A stretch of 11,124 nt of DNA from Candidatus Rokuibacteriota bacterium (GTDB lineage Bacteria > Methylomirabilota > Methylomirabilia > Rokubacteriales > CSP1-6): positions 1 to 11,124 of the forward strand of contig JACQRS010000272.1 of assembly GCA_016206385.1 (NCBI GenBank). The letters are read 5' to 3'. A program made the translations under genes and the position numbers. Under the pieces are notes generated by a model that worked only from the letters and a program-made list of their open reading frames with translations, was not told the origin of the DNA and did not search any database. Below, in pieces: positions 1-6,938 of this stretch (position 1 is the stretch's first letter; each line of letters opens with the position of its first letter).

Positions 1-155
1 CGTTGAAATTGTGAAGCGGCCTCTGCCGAGCTGGCCGAACATCTGAGCGAGTTCCGCGTCGGCCGGGCGAGCACCTTCGATGCGGCAGGCTGAATCCACC
101 GGCGCAGCAGCCGGCTGATCCGGAGCAGAGGGGATGTGAGCCTTACCAAACTTTT

Positions 156-198
156 CTGAGATCCGGAGATCTATTATACGAACACCAAGATCTCTCAG
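156..198. repeat. Imperfect inverted repeat in intergenic DNA
   Basis: GAGATCT (166-172) is matched by its reverse complement AGATCTC (188-194), and the flanking CTGA and TCAG extend the pairing with a bulge. The spacer is AT-rich for this window (it contains ATTATAC). It lies in positions 1-504, where I find no convincing gene. It could be an operator, a decayed mobile-element end or a weak bidirectional terminator, and nothing in the sequence decides between these. Confidence 0.3.
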
Positions 199-412
199 AG
201 GGGTGTCCAGCCGTTCCGTGCTCACCAGCAACGACGGATCGGCGAACCCTACGCCTCCCTCCGCCGAGGCTGGTCCCAGCGGCCATGTTCTGGCGAGCGC
301 CGCCAGGAGCAGCCCACATCGCAAACTCTACCTCACAGCGTAATCATGGAGCATCCTTTTCATCCCCCTTTTCCAGTGATCCGATCCAACCATCTGGCAA
401 CTGGAAAGGACT

Positions 413-440
413 GTGCCGGGCAGCGCGGGCTGCCCGGCAC
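413..440 (-). terminator. Strong GC hairpin downstream of the beta-propeller gene
   Basis: GTGCCGGGCAG (413-423) and CTGCCCGGCAC (430-440) form a perfect 11-bp stem with a 6-nt loop. It begins about 65 nt past the stop of the 505-2526 gene, where a terminator is expected. The minus-strand sequence after the stem (AGTCCTTTCC) has only a weak U-tract, so it may be a weak or Rho-assisted terminator, or an mRNA 3'-end stabiliser. The rest of 1-504 contains no gene that I can support. Confidence 0.5.
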
Positions 441-504
441 GAGCGCCATGCTTTTCACCCGGCCGCCAAGGGCGTCCAGCCCAAGGGTCGGCCCAGGGAG
501 CTTG

Positions 505-2526
505 TTACGGCACAGTGCACAGCTCGGTTCCCGGGTCGCTGCTATCGAGCGCCGGGAAGACGAGAGCGTAACCCGACCCCGTAAGCATCCACTCCGATGC
601 GGGTAGCGTCGATGCGTTGAGAGGAGTGTCGCCGTCCGAGGCCGGAAGGGCCTGGTGGTTCCCCGTCAGAAGCGTCCCAGCGATGTCCAGCACGGTGGTC
701 GCACCCGCAACGATTTTGATGGAAGCGGAGTCGGTCTTCCCCGGCTCGCCGGCGTCGCTGAACTTGAACTCGATGGTCGCGCCGGAAACGCCGTTAAACC
801 GGCCCATGCCCGAGCCGGCGATAGTGTCGAAGCCTGCCACCGGAGGTCTCTCCTCGATGGTCGGGTCGTCGGTGCAGGACACGGTGCTGAACACTTCGAG
901 GTGGAACTTGTCGCCCTGGCCAAAGTTGACCTCGAGGTTGTTGGGGGGCTGGGAGACATTGCAGTGAAGCTGGAAGCCGTGCTGCGCTTTGCTGCCCAGG
1001 ATACTGCCACCACCATTCATGCGGCCTCCCACTTCGGGCTGCGCGATGATGGCCCCGCTGGTCAGCTCGAACACATGCTCATCTGTGGGTGGGGACGGGA
1101 AGCTTCCAGCAGGCCCGATGAGGCTCCCAAACACCGTGTTGGGAATCAGCACCTCGGTCATCCCGACCGCCCTAAAGAACCCGGCGGGGAAGGGGAACCG
1201 GAGGACGCCGGGGATCACTTCGTTCGCTGCGGTCTTCGGGCCCGGGTCCGTCCACGGCACCCCGTCAATGCCGTCCACAGGGTGTACCGTGGGCGTGATG
1301 GCCTTCTCCGAAGGTACGTGGGTGTGGTCGAAGGGCGTGAGCGTGTGCGTTGTTGGGCTAGGCCCTGCCGTAGGCGACACGACCGTGATCACCTCTTGCG
1401 CCGTGCCTGCCGCCTCCGCCGGCGTCACGATGCCCGTTGCGTTGCCGCCGCCCTCGGAGAAGAAGGCCTGGAGACTAGCGCCGGCCCCCGAGGCGGCCAC
1501 GTTCTGGGGCTCGTCAATGGCGTTCGCCCCCGTCGGGCCCACTTTCCGGTATTCAGCGAAGGTGTCGGTGCCCGGGTCAAGGCGGCCGATCTCGTCGGAG
1601 ATGCTCTCGGCGAACCAAATCCGGGCGGCAGAGTCGAGGGCGATCCCGTTGGGGTTTTCATGGAAGGCGTTGAAGAACCCCTGGAGGCTGGTCAGTGGGT
1701 GACCCACGTAGGCTGCCGGGACAGCCCACCGTCTCGAGGCGTCCGTGGTCCGGTCAACCTCGATGATCTCGTCCCCTGCACCAGCCGAGGGACCGACCGT
1801 GGCGTAGGCCAGCCCCGTACCAGGCACCGGCACGATGTCCCGCGGCAGCCCACCGACGTTCCAGCGCTTGAGGACGTTAGTCGCCGGGTCAAACACCCCG
1901 ACGAAGCCGTTCTGGTCAGTGACCCAGATCAAGCCGGTTGACTGGTCCACGGCCACACTGGACATGTTTCCTGCTCCCCACGACCGGAAGAGGTTGGTGA
2001 CCGGGAACTGCACGGTGAGCGGGAAACCCGGCGCGCTGCTCGTACTGAAACTCCCGCTTTTGGCGAGCCACGTGTCCCCAGGCCCGTAGTTTCCACCATT
2101 CGTAGGCGGCGCTGCGGTACCGGCCGGTGGAGCTATCAGCGGCGCCGACACGTTCACGTCCACGCCCGTCATCGAGCCGGACGAATAGCCGTAACACTTA
2201 AAGACGTTTGTGGCGGGGTTCCAGTATGTGACCCCACACGGGAGCCCCGAGCAGAACGTGTTCTCCATCACGGTGATGTTGGTAAAGGGGGCGCCCGCGG
2301 TAGCCACGTGGAGACTGGCCCCATTTGGATCGGAAACGGTCATGTTGGCATCGTAGCCGAAAAGGGGAGCAGCTGCGTTAAGGTTCCAGATCCTGTAGGT
2401 CGCGTGGGGCAGGAGATTCCCGAAGCCGTCCCCATGGCCTGCAGACGCTAGTCCGGGGCCGGCAAGGAGCCCCAGGGCCACGGATAGGCCAAGTACCGAT
2501 AAGAACCGAGAGGATTTGGGTTCCAT
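505..2526 (-). CDS. Secreted streptogramin-lyase-like beta-propeller protein with post-COAP-1 type C-terminal domain
   Basis: The predicted protein has 673 aa. I chose the ATG at 2526 because GAGGG lies 5 nt upstream; a GTG four codons earlier (2538) is also open but worse placed. Residues 1-29 are a typical Sec signal peptide ending in ASA before GHGDG. The middle (about 180-350) carries repeated propeller blades such as GLIWVTDQNGFVGVFDP and ARIWFAESISDEIGRLDP, the pattern of Vgb/virginiamycin B lyase-like proteins. From about residue 505 to 610, GGGSI, a Cys-containing strand, FHLEV, GSGMGRFNG and DAGEPGKTDS match my memory of the post-COAP-1 domain of secreted bacterial proteins. Many Vgb-like proteins are not lyases, so I infer an extracellular or periplasmic binding or structural role, not antibiotic inactivation. 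The long leader and a terminator on each side suggest its own transcription unit. The gene is certain; the function is not known. Confidence 0.85.
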   Translation of the reverse strand: MEPKSSRFLSVLGLSVALGLLAGPGLASAGHGDGFGNLLPHATYRIWNLNAAAPLFGYDANMTVSDPNGASLHVATAGAPFTNITVMENTFCSGLPCGVTYWNPATNVFKCYGYSSGSMTGVDVNVSAPLIAPPAGTAAPPTNGGNYGPGDTWLAKSGSFSTSSAPGFPLTVQFPVTNLFRSWGAGNMSSVAVDQSTGLIWVTDQNGFVGVFDPATNVLKRWNVGGLPRDIVPVPGTGLAYATVGPSAGAGDEIIEVDRTTDASRRWAVPAAYVGHPLTSLQGFFNAFHENPNGIALDSAARIWFAESISDEIGRLDPGTDTFAEYRKVGPTGANAIDEPQNVAASGAGASLQAFFSEGGGNATGIVTPAEAAGTAQEVITVVSPTAGPSPTTHTLTPFDHTHVPSEKAITPTVHPVDGIDGVPWTDPGPKTAANEVIPGVLRFPFPAGFFRAVGMTEVLIPNTVFGSLIGPAGSFPSPPTDEHVFELTSGAIIAQPEVGGRMNGGGSILGSKAQHGFQLHCNVSQPPNNLEVNFGQGDKFHLEVFSTVSCTDDPTIEERPPVAGFDTIAGSGMGRFNGVSGATIEFKFSDAGEPGKTDSASIKIVAGATTVLDIAGTLLTGNHQALPASDGDTPLNASTLPASEWMLTGSGYALVFPALDSSDPGTELCTVP

Positions 2527-2531
2527 CGCTT

Positions 2532-2537
2532 CCCTCA
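2532..2537 (-). promoter_or_regulatory. Ribosome binding site that decides the beta-propeller start
   Basis: The minus strand reads GAGGGAAGCGATG, placing GAGGG 5 nt before the ATG at 2526. This favours that ATG over the upstream GTG at 2538, which has only AGGAAA almost touching it. Confidence 0.6.
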
Positions 2538-2872
2538 CTTTCCTGAAACAGTGAAGCCGTGAGATCAGCCCTCAGAGCCATCCCGCCGCGGGTTAGGAAC
2601 ATCACCTCCTTATCCGGGCCGGGATCAGAAACGTTGCTGGTCCTGCTACACGACACATAGCCACTACAAAAGCCCTTTTCTCTGCCGGGGCCCACCCCCG
2701 GGCCGAACCCGCGCCGTCGGCTGCCGGGTCTGTTCCTCCCGGTATGAGGAGCCTCCAGGAATATGGCCGATGCTACTGCTGGAAGATATCGGTCACGTAT
2801 AGGGCCTGACGCTTCCCGACCCGCCGCCGTTGCGGCTCGTCGCACGTCCTCCACCGCTCTCCCCCCTGGCCA

Positions 2873-2883
2873 GTATCGGATAC
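2873..2883. repeat. Short palindrome GTATCGGATAC, possible operator
   Basis: A perfect 5+1+5 palindrome sits in the 470-bp gap between the beta-propeller gene and the DUF169 gene. It lies upstream of the beta-propeller gene, so a regulator site is possible. No clear promoter could be placed beside it, and a palindrome this short can occur by chance. The remainder of 2539-3000 is GC-rich with several small hairpins and no supportable gene. Confidence 0.2.
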
Positions 2884-2944
2884 GTCCCTTTCGGGGCTCA
2901 GCGCTTTCTCGGGTACCCCTGTACCCCCAAGGCCTCCGCCAGCG

Positions 2945-2971
2945 AAAAAGTAGGGCGGCGCCCACAGGGGC
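2945..2971 (-). terminator. Putative intrinsic terminator after the DUF169 gene and redox cluster
   Basis: About 30 nt past the DUF169 stop the minus strand has two overlapping GC hairpin options (CGCCC-CTGT-GGGCG, and GGGC-GCC-GCCC at 2963-2953). They are followed by TAC and a run of five T (2949-2945). Stem, short gap and U-run fit Rho-independent termination of the whole minus-strand cluster. Confidence 0.55.
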
Positions 2972-3000
2972 GGGTGGGCCGGCCGGCGCGATCCAGCCGT

Positions 3001-3735
3001 CTACACCCGCGCCGCCTCCCCGCCCGTGAGGCCGGGCTGGCGCGCCTGGTGAAACGTCGTGAGCTGCGCGTTGGCGTTCATGATGCCGTCGAGCGCGCCC
3101 GCGACCTTCTCCAGGTCGCCACCGCGCACCATCAGGTAGACGTGGTCGTCGGCGATGCCGGTGTAGATGCGGTTGCCGATGCAGCCGAGCGACATCGTGG
3201 CGCCCTGGGCAGCGGCGGCCGGGAGGGCCATACAGGTCGGGCGCGGGAGCGGCGGCAGCCCCGACGCGGCCCCCACGGCGCGGGCGGCCTCGGCCAGATA
3301 CATCGCGGCCGAGGCGCGGCACGCGAAAACTACCACGTCGGGGGCGAGGGGCGCCTCGCCGAGCCGCGCGTAGACGACCGCCGCCGGGGTTCGCGGCCAG
3401 CGCGGGATCTGGGGCACCTCCTCCATCTTCACGTAGCCCAGGCCCGCCATCATGCCCAGCATCTCGTTCAGCATCGCGCCCCCGTCGGCGTGCGGGATGT
3501 TGTGCGTGTAGGCGCCGATGGGGCAGTTCTGGTGGTCCGCGGGGACGGTGTAGAAGGCCGCCTGCCCGGCAGGCGCCGTGGCCGCGACCTTCCAGAAGGA
3601 GCAGCCCGAGGGGACCGAGCCCTCGAACTTTCGCACGCCGCGCGGCACGGCGTCGCAGAAGGTGACCGCGACGGGCGCGCGGTCCAGTCCCAGGTGCCCC
3701 GTCAGCTTTTGCTCGATCTCCTTCCAGTTGGGCAT
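3001..3735 (-). CDS. DUF169 family protein
   Basis: The protein has 244 aa. The start is the ATG at 3735 (MPNWKEIEQKL), 7 nt after AAGGGAG; a longer open frame to 3801 has no ribosome site and is unlikely. The sequence shows the DUF169 (COG2043) pattern: an N-terminal PVAVTF strand, SGCSFW, a central HQNCPIGAYTHNI segment, VFACRAS, and the family signature near the C-terminus containing LGCIGNRIYTG followed by a YLMV strand. There are six Cys residues (27, 45, 71, 139, 168, 185), several in conserved motifs. No signal peptide or membrane segment is visible, so it is probably cytoplasmic. The biochemical role of DUF169 is unknown to me. The gene starts 81 nt after the thioredoxin-like selenoprotein on the same strand, with no obvious terminator between, so co-transcription with the redox cluster is plausible. 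Confidence 0.88.
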   Translation of the reverse strand: MPNWKEIEQKLTGHLGLDRAPVAVTFCDAVPRGVRKFEGSVPSGCSFWKVAATAPAGQAAFYTVPADHQNCPIGAYTHNIPHADGGAMLNEMLGMMAGLGYVKMEEVPQIPRWPRTPAAVVYARLGEAPLAPDVVVFACRASAAMYLAEAARAVGAASGLPPLPRPTCMALPAAAAQGATMSLGCIGNRIYTGIADDHVYLMVRGGDLEKVAGALDGIMNANAQLTTFHQARQPGLTGGEAARV

Positions 3736-3816
3736 CGGACGACTCCCTTCTGTTCGGGTTGACAGCGAGTGGCCAGCGATTGGCGCATGGCCCCTGAACA
3801 CGCCCGGGCGCCGGAA

Positions 3817-4080
3817 TCAGCCTGGGCCCAGCGCCGCCTCGATCCTCTCCCTGAGCTGGGCCTCCTTCGGGAGTCCGACCCACTCGAGCCGACCGTTGAC
3901 CAGGATGGCCGGGATCGCGGTCACTCCAAGCGCGGCGAACCGCCCGGGCTCGGCGGCCACGTCGACCTTCTTCACGTCGACCGCGTCATACTGTGAAGCC
4001 ACCTGCTCCACCAGCCGTTCGGCCCTGGCGCAGCTCGATCAGCCGAACGCCGACGTGAAGATCTCGATGACTAGGCTCAC
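3817..4080 (-). CDS. Thioredoxin-like UxxC selenoprotein, with in-frame TGA as Sec14
   Basis: The protein has 87 aa when the in-frame TGA at 4041-4039 is read as selenocysteine. Without that reading only a 64-aa fragment (from 4011) remains, lacking the first beta strand and the active site. The N-terminus reads MSLVIEIFTSAFG-U-SSCARAERL: a thioredoxin first strand, then U14-S-S-C17 where relatives have CxxC, followed by helix 1. Later come VDV, the cis-Pro segment VTAIPAILVNG and a C-terminal helix, the compact fold of Thioredoxin_3-type proteins. The GTG start at 4080 overlaps the upstream gene's TGA stop (GTGA), so translation is coupled and its own ribosome site is weak. A SECIS-like hairpin follows the TGA. 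No signal peptide is present, so it is probably cytoplasmic and could donate electrons to the adjacent CcdA-like protein (inference). The alternative is a pseudogene with a Cys-to-stop change, but the conserved frame on both sides argues against it. Confidence 0.85.
4005..4034 (-). promoter_or_regulatory. SECIS-like stem-loop after the Sec codon of the thioredoxin-like gene
   Basis: Starting 4 nt after TGA (4041-4039), the minus strand folds as GCU/AGC (3 bp), a G-G mismatch, CGCCA/UGGUG (5 bp, one G-U), a 2-nt G bulge, GCC/GGC (3 bp) and apical loop GAAC at 4020-4017. The loop begins with G at nucleotide 19 after the TGA. Bacterial SECIS elements lie inside the coding region just 3' of UGA with a G near the start of the apical loop, and this distance matches E. 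coli fdhF as I remember it. Confidence 0.7.
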
Positions 4081-6083
4081 GGTGTGGTCCCGGCGACCAG
4101 CAGCGGCTGGCCCTGCCCGTCGACCTTCGGGAGATTCGAATCGGGTCCCCACTCGGACCACGAGCGATCGTAGCTCCTGACGTGGGGGTAGCCGAGCGCC
4201 CGCAACGTCAGGACCGTGTGGTGGCTCAGATCAGCGACATCGCCCTGAACGACGATCGTCTTGTCCTTCGTCACCCCGGCGGCCTCGTACATGGCCCTGA
4301 GCTCGGCCGGACGCTTCCATACCGGCGCCGGACCCGCGGTGAGATTCTGTCGCCAGGGCAGGCTGGTAGCCCGCGGCGCGCGCGCCGTCGCATACGCCGT
4401 CGGCGCGCGCACGTCCAGGACCACGGTGTGCGGGGTGCCCAGCCGCTCGACGACGAACGCCGCCGTCGCCTCCAGGTGGGGCTTGACGTCGACCGGAAAC
4501 ACCGCGCGCGGCGGCTCGATCACGCGCTCGTCGATCGGGCGCCGCTCGGCCAGCCATCGCGCGAAGCCGCCGTCGAGAACGCTCACCCTGTCGTGCCCGA
4601 GGTAGAGCAGGAGCCAGGCAATCCGCGCCCCCTTGTTGCCGTCCCGGTCGTCGTAGACGACCACCCGGGTCCGCGCGCCGATGCCCGCGTGTCCGAACAT
4701 GGCGGCCAGGCGCCGGTCGTCGAGCCGCTTGCCCTGGATGCGGCTGTCGGGGTCCTGGACGGAGTCGTAGGGGAGATTGACCGCGTGCGGGATGTGCGAT
4801 GCCCGGTAGTCCGTGGGGCGCCGGACGTCGAGGACGCGGACGGACGGGTCATGGAGAAGCTTGTCCAGCGTGTCCGTGGTCACGATCGGGTCGGGCGGGG
4901 GCTCGTGGCCGTGCGGCCCGGCGTGTTCGCCCTGGTCGTGCCCGCCGTGGGCCTGGGTCCCGTGGCCGTGGCTCCGGTCGGGCAGGACCGCCTCGGGGGC
5001 CCGGACCGGCGCCGCCCGCAGCTCCCGCCCGAACCGCTCGGCGAGATCGACAACGATCACGGGAGGGAGATAGAAGAACAGGCCGAGGGCGACGGAGATG
5101 CTGACCGCGGCGGCCGGGGTGCCCTTGCCGGCCAGCCTCTTCAGGTAGAGCCCCAGCCCCGGGACCAGGAACCCGACGAAGACGAAGAACAGGAAACCGG
5201 TCATCGGGCCCCCGTGGAAGTGGAAGTGGTCGGCGGCCCGGAGCTCCCCGAAGTTGGCGTTGATCTGGTAGAGCGCCCAGTTCCACGCCTCGTGCGTCCA
5301 GGTCTCGTCGAACCACATCCCGAACAGGACGTCCGACAGCATGAACGCGGCGATCGCGGTGAGCGTCCAGCCGAAGAACCGCTCGACACCGAGGCGACGC
5401 TTCAGGAGGGCCGGGAGCGTGTAGATCCCGAGCAGGCCCAGGACCGCCAGCGCCACGATCGGGAGGCTCCGTCCCGCGGCGTAGACCGCGCTCATCAGGG
5501 CGCCCTGGCCGAGATCGCCGACGCTGGCCACGTAGGCCATCAGCACGTAGAAGACCGGGTCCGGGCAGCCGATCCCCCAGTTGCCGAGGAAGACGCCGGT
5601 GAGGAACGGGACGGCCCAGGGCGCGCCGCGCTGGACGAAGGCGGGCACGCCCGCGCTCGGCAACTCGAAGGTCAGGAGCTTCATGAGCCAGAGGCCGAAG
5701 ACGAGCGCGACGCTGCCGCCGACGAAGAACATGCCGTGCTGGAGCTGGTCGAAGCCGGCCATCTTCCCGATGTAGCTGAGCCCAGCCCCGTACACGGTCA
5801 GGGTGATCATCAGGCCGAGGCCGAACGACAGGATCGCGAGGAGCCCCCGGAGGGGGGCCTTGCCGATGCTCAGTGGTACTGCAACCAGTACCAGGGGGAA
5901 GCTTCAGGGGGTGAAGAGCATCGACATCCCGCCGCAGAAGACGACGGCGAGCGTCAGCTTCTCGACGGGGGTCGCGCCCAGAAAGACCAGCCCGGCCAGG
6001 AACACGGCGAGCAGGCCTGTGCCCAGCGCGGCGAAGGCGAGGCGAGCCCTGGGATCCATCTGGACGGCGGCGCCTGGCTGCAT
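4077..6083 (-). CDS. CcdA/DsbD-like membrane selenoprotein (Sec60) fused to a His-rich linker and tandem rhodanese domains
   Basis: The protein has 668 aa when the in-frame TGA at 5906-5904 is read as selenocysteine. The ATG at 6083 has GGAGG 7 nt upstream. Residues 1-345 hold about nine hydrophobic segments. The second contains MLFTP-U60-SFPLVLV, the position of the conserved Cys in the TPCVxP motif of DsbD/CcdA. The partner Cys is C173 in GIGCPDP, and the 113-residue spacing resembles that of E. coli DsbD (C163/C285). Residues about 370-393 have seven His in a Gly-rich linker. Two rhodanese domains follow (about 400-512 and 534-655). In the second, the catalytic Cys position reads VVQGDVAD (Gly614), and the usual H-IP-A segment has become ARAPRA, so sulfurtransferase activity is probably lost. 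The stand-alone rhodanese at 8041-9045 is a close paralogue. The role I infer is transfer of electrons across the membrane to periplasmic thiol or persulfide targets. Its stop overlaps the start of the thioredoxin-like gene. Confidence 0.85.
5874..5893 (-). promoter_or_regulatory. SECIS-like stem-loop after the Sec codon of the CcdA-like gene
   Basis: On the minus strand TGGTACTG (5893-5886), loop GTTG (5885-5882) and CAGTACCA (5881-5874) form a perfect 8-bp hairpin. The loop starts with GU at nucleotide 19 after the TGA (5906-5904), the same distance as in the thioredoxin-like gene. A perfect stem with a GU-bearing apical loop at this spacing is what SelB recognises in bacterial SECIS elements. 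This is strong support for Sec insertion rather than termination. Confidence 0.78.
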
Positions 6084-6161
6084 CAGAGGTCCTCCGGCGT
6101 TAAGTAGGCATGACCCGGGCCGTCTGGATCACGTCGCTGCCGGCCGCGCGGTCGAAGTGCG

Positions 6162-6938
6162 TCATTTTGTGGCGAGCTGCTCGAGTTCGCGCTCGATGGC
6201 CTCCTTGAAGGCGGCGAACGGCTGGGCGCCGATTAGCGGGCGGCCCCGGAGGTTGCCGTTCGAGTCCGTCCGGCCGATGAAGAACGTCGGGGTGCCGCGG
6301 ACCCCGGCCGCCGCGCCCTCGGCGGCGCTCTGCTCCACGGCGGTGGCGGCGGCCGGACCGTCGAGGCAGCGCGTGAACGACGTTGCGTCCAGCTCGAATC
6401 CGAGCGCGTAGCGCTTGAGGGCGTCGACCGAGAGATCGCGCTGGTTCCGGAAGAGCGTGTCGTGCATCTCCCAGTACTTGCCCTCCTGGCCGGCGCACCA
6501 GGCCGCCTTCGCCGCGCTGGACGAGTCCGGCTGTGTCGGCAGCGGGAAGTCGCGGAACACGTACCGGACCTTGCCCTCGTCGACGAAGGCTCTCTTGATC
6601 TCCGGAAGCACGCGCTCGAAGTGCCGCCGGCAGAACGGGCACTGGTACGACGAGAACTCGACCAGCGTGACGGGCGCGTCGGCGCGGCCCAGCCCGGGAT
6701 GACCTCTGACCGCGATCGTCGCGGGCCCGCTGGTGGCAGGCCGTGCCTGGCCGGCCGGCGCGCGGCTGGCTGCCGTCTGCCGCAGCAGCTCCTTGAGCTC
6801 GCGCAGCTCACGCCGGAGCTCCGCGATCTCGACCCGGAGCCCCTCGATCTCGGACTCGGCCCGAGTGCCCGGCGCCGGCGCCAGTACCGCGACGGCCCAG
6901 AGGATCCCGATGACGACACCGGCCCGTGGTCTCGTCAT
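6162..6938 (-). CDS. Exported DsbA-family thioredoxin-fold oxidoreductase
   Basis: The protein has 258 aa. Residues 1-27 form a signal peptide (hydrophobic core about 8-20, cleavage after GTRA). Residues 29-54 are a Leu/Glu/Arg heptad-like coiled coil, then a Pro/Ala linker. The DsbA-like domain starts near GHPGLGRADAPVTLVEFSSY, with active site C100-P-F-C103. It includes an RYVFRDFPLP strand, an inserted helical region with C148 and C191 as a possible second disulfide, the cis-Pro loop RGTPTFF (P217) and a C-terminal helix. This is the COG1651/thioredoxin_4 architecture seen in BdbD/ScsC-like periplasmic proteins. Its ATG overlaps the stop of the broken upstream paralogue (ATGA), so the two were made as a coupled pair. 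The start has no well-placed ribosome site of its own. It lies 78 nt upstream of the CcdA-like selenoprotein, its likely redox partner (inference). Confidence 0.92.
   Translation of the reverse strand: MTRPRAGVVIGILWAVAVLAPAPGTRAESEIEGLRVEIAELRRELRELKELLRQTAASRAPAGQARPATSGPATIAVRGHPGLGRADAPVTLVEFSSYQCPFCRRHFERVLPEIKRAFVDEGKVRYVFRDFPLPTQPDSSSAAKAAWCAGQEGKYWEMHDTLFRNQRDLSVDALKRYALGFELDATSFTRCLDGPAAATAVEQSAAEGAAAGVRGTPTFFIGRTDSNGNLRGRPLIGAQPFAAFKEAIERELEQLATK

Noticed and set aside
1..93. Possible C-terminal remnant of a chemotaxis-receptor-like protein (frame with ELAEHLSEFRVG ending at TGA 91-93)
   Set aside because: Only about 28 codons are open, a stop at 4-6 interrupts the frame, and the similarity is too short to support a call.
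131..144. 14-bp exact match (GGGATGTGAGCCTT) to the rhodanese gene at about 8427-8440
   Set aside because: A single 14-bp match in an 11-kb window is within chance expectation and the flanks do not match.
2600..2611. Strong ribosome-site-like AAGGAGGTGATG on the minus strand, possible leader peptide
   Set aside because: The site nearly touches the ATG and the frame overlaps the propeller gene out of frame without recognisable product.
2378..3883. 501-codon minus-strand open frame across the DUF169 gene and the leader of the propeller gene
   Set aside because: It overlaps two well-supported genes in another frame, is Arg/Gly/Pro-rich and has no domain.
4130..4145. GATTCGAATC resembling a tRNA T-loop
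   Set aside because: It is coding sequence for the conserved GPDSNLP segment of the rhodanese domain and no tRNA cloverleaf surrounds it. I found no tRNA, including tRNA-Sec, no rRNA and no CRISPR array in the window.
4182..6107. Very long plus-strand open frame (641 codons) opposite the CcdA-rhodanese gene
   Set aside because: It is an antisense shadow of high-GC codons: highly charged low-complexity sequence with no ribosome site or recognisable domain. The same holds for long antisense frames at 655-1941 and 2830-3762.
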